Assembly: GCA_030151165.1 (NCBI GenBank)
Contig: JASLEM010000044.1
Coordinates: 1 to 8,312 of the forward strand
Reading direction: 5' to 3'
DNA from: Burkholderiaceae bacterium
GTDB lineage: Bacteria; Pseudomonadota; Gammaproteobacteria; Burkholderiales; Burkholderiaceae
Length of the DNA stretch: 8,312 bases
Numbering within the stretch: the stretch's first letter is position 1; the number at the start of each line of letters is the position of its first letter. Positions 7,894 through 8,312 of the stretch are shown here, piece by piece. The position numbers and the translations under genes were made by a program. The notes beneath the pieces are model-generated. The model did not search any database. It was given only the letters and a program-made list of their open reading frames with translations, and was not told the DNA's origin.

Positions 7894-7916
7894 CAGCGCA
7901 GCAGGAGCTTTGACAC

Positions 7917-8312
7917 GTGGCGAACGATTATCTCTTCACCTCCGAATCCGTTTCGGAAGGTCACCCGGACAAGGTTGCCGACCAGATCTCGGACGCCATC
8001 CTGGACGCGATCTTCGCGCAGGATCCGCTGTCGCGCGTCGCGGCGGAAACGCTCTGCAACACCGGGCTGGTCGTGCTCGCCGGCGAAATCACCACCCAGG
8101 CCAACGTCGACTACATCCAGGTCGCGCGCGACACCATCAAGCGCATCGGCTACGACAACACCGAGTACGGTATCGACTACAAGGGCTGCGCCGTGCTCGT
8201 CGCCTACGACAAGCAGAGCAACGACATCGCCCAGGGCGTCGACCGCGCGAGCGACGACTACCTGAACCTCGGCGCCGGCGACCAGGGCCTGATGTTCGGC
8301 TACGCCTGCGAC
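7917..8312 (+). CDS. metK: S-adenosylmethionine synthetase, 5' part
   Basis: MetK joins L-methionine and ATP to form S-adenosylmethionine, releasing phosphate and pyrophosphate, in the cytoplasm. The window holds the first 132 codons, about a third of the usual length near 390, and the frame is open to the last base. The start [19 protein letters not shown] is the classic N-terminus, with His16, Asp18 and Lys19 of the nucleotide-binding region. The fragment ends inside the family signature [11 protein letters not shown] (119-129). The start codon is GTG at 7917, fixed by the family N-terminus and by AGGAG (7903-7907) with a 9-nt gap. GTG in place of ATG may moderate translation. The gene is divergent from the acyltransferase pair. 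Regulation may involve the palindrome and inverted repeat just upstream. Confidence 0.98.
   Translation, partial: MANDYLFTSESVSEGHPDKVADQISDAILDAIFAQDPLSRVAAETLCNTGLVVLAGEITTQANVDYIQVARDTIKRIGYDNTEYGIDYKGCAVLVAYDKQSNDIAQGVDRASDDYLNLGAGDQGLMFGYACD

Larger units (their letters stand above)
7770..7916. promoter_or_regulatory. Divergent spacer and metK leader region
   Basis: These 147 bp lie between the acyltransferase start and metK and are clearly more AT-rich than the genes around them. They hold the candidate metK promoter, an inverted repeat and a palindrome, each described separately. On the plus strand TATAAA (7779-7784) also looks like a -10 box but lacks a -35. I see no convincing minus-strand promoter for the acyltransferases; TTGAAT (7829-7824) is the best -35-like hexamer. 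Confidence 0.55.

Noticed and set aside
7910..7915. Perfect TTGACA -35 hexamer
   Set aside because: It lies 1 bp before the metK start codon and has no -10 at the right distance that would serve a gene, so it is chance.
7675..8265. Plus-strand open frame (196 codons) overlapping metK and its leader
   Set aside because: It is out of frame with metK and runs over the acyltransferase start; metK starts at 7917 in another frame with its full N-terminal signature.

Overview
This window comes from a high-GC bacterial chromosome. By eye it is close to 70% G+C, with the strong third-codon G/C bias that throws long shadow reading frames on both strands. The gene content points to a betaproteobacterium, most likely of the order Burkholderiales: a metK gene divergent from a tandem pair of LpxL-family acyltransferases is a familiar arrangement there. 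No species can be named from the sequence alone. I see no mobile element, CRISPR array, tRNA or rRNA.

Layout from left to right. (1) 1-474, plus: the 3' end of a predicted metal-dependent hydrolase (PF10118 type). (2) 479-1618, minus: a membrane-anchored GGDEF diguanylate cyclase converging on gene 1, with only 4 bp between the stop codons. (3) 1814-3922, plus: a soluble hybrid sensor histidine kinase (PAS-PAS-HisKA-HATPase-REC), divergent from the cyclase across a 195-bp spacer. (4) 3945-4861, minus: two small genes for exported proteins of unknown function, overlapping by ATGA. (5) 5150-5927, plus: a small exported cysteine-rich protein and a small, less certain membrane protein, divergent from block 4 across a 288-bp spacer. 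(6) 5947-7769, minus: two LpxL/HtrB-family acyltransferases, again overlapping by ATGA. (7) 7917-8312, plus: the first third of metK, S-adenosylmethionine synthetase, which runs off the window.

The signalling pair (2 and 3) would couple a cytoplasmic cue to phosphorelay and perhaps, through the divergent cyclase, to c-di-GMP levels; that link is inferred from position only. The acyltransferase pair probably adds the secondary acyl chains of lipid A, one after the other, at the inner membrane. MetK makes the cell's methyl donor. The block between them (3945-5927) is an accessory patch of three probable signal-peptide proteins plus a membrane protein, none of which I recognise.

No spectacular new system is evident. 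The best candidates for undescribed biology are the metK leader, which holds a perfect 12-bp palindrome and a 9-bp inverted repeat that share a base, and the divergent cluster of small exported cysteine-pair proteins.
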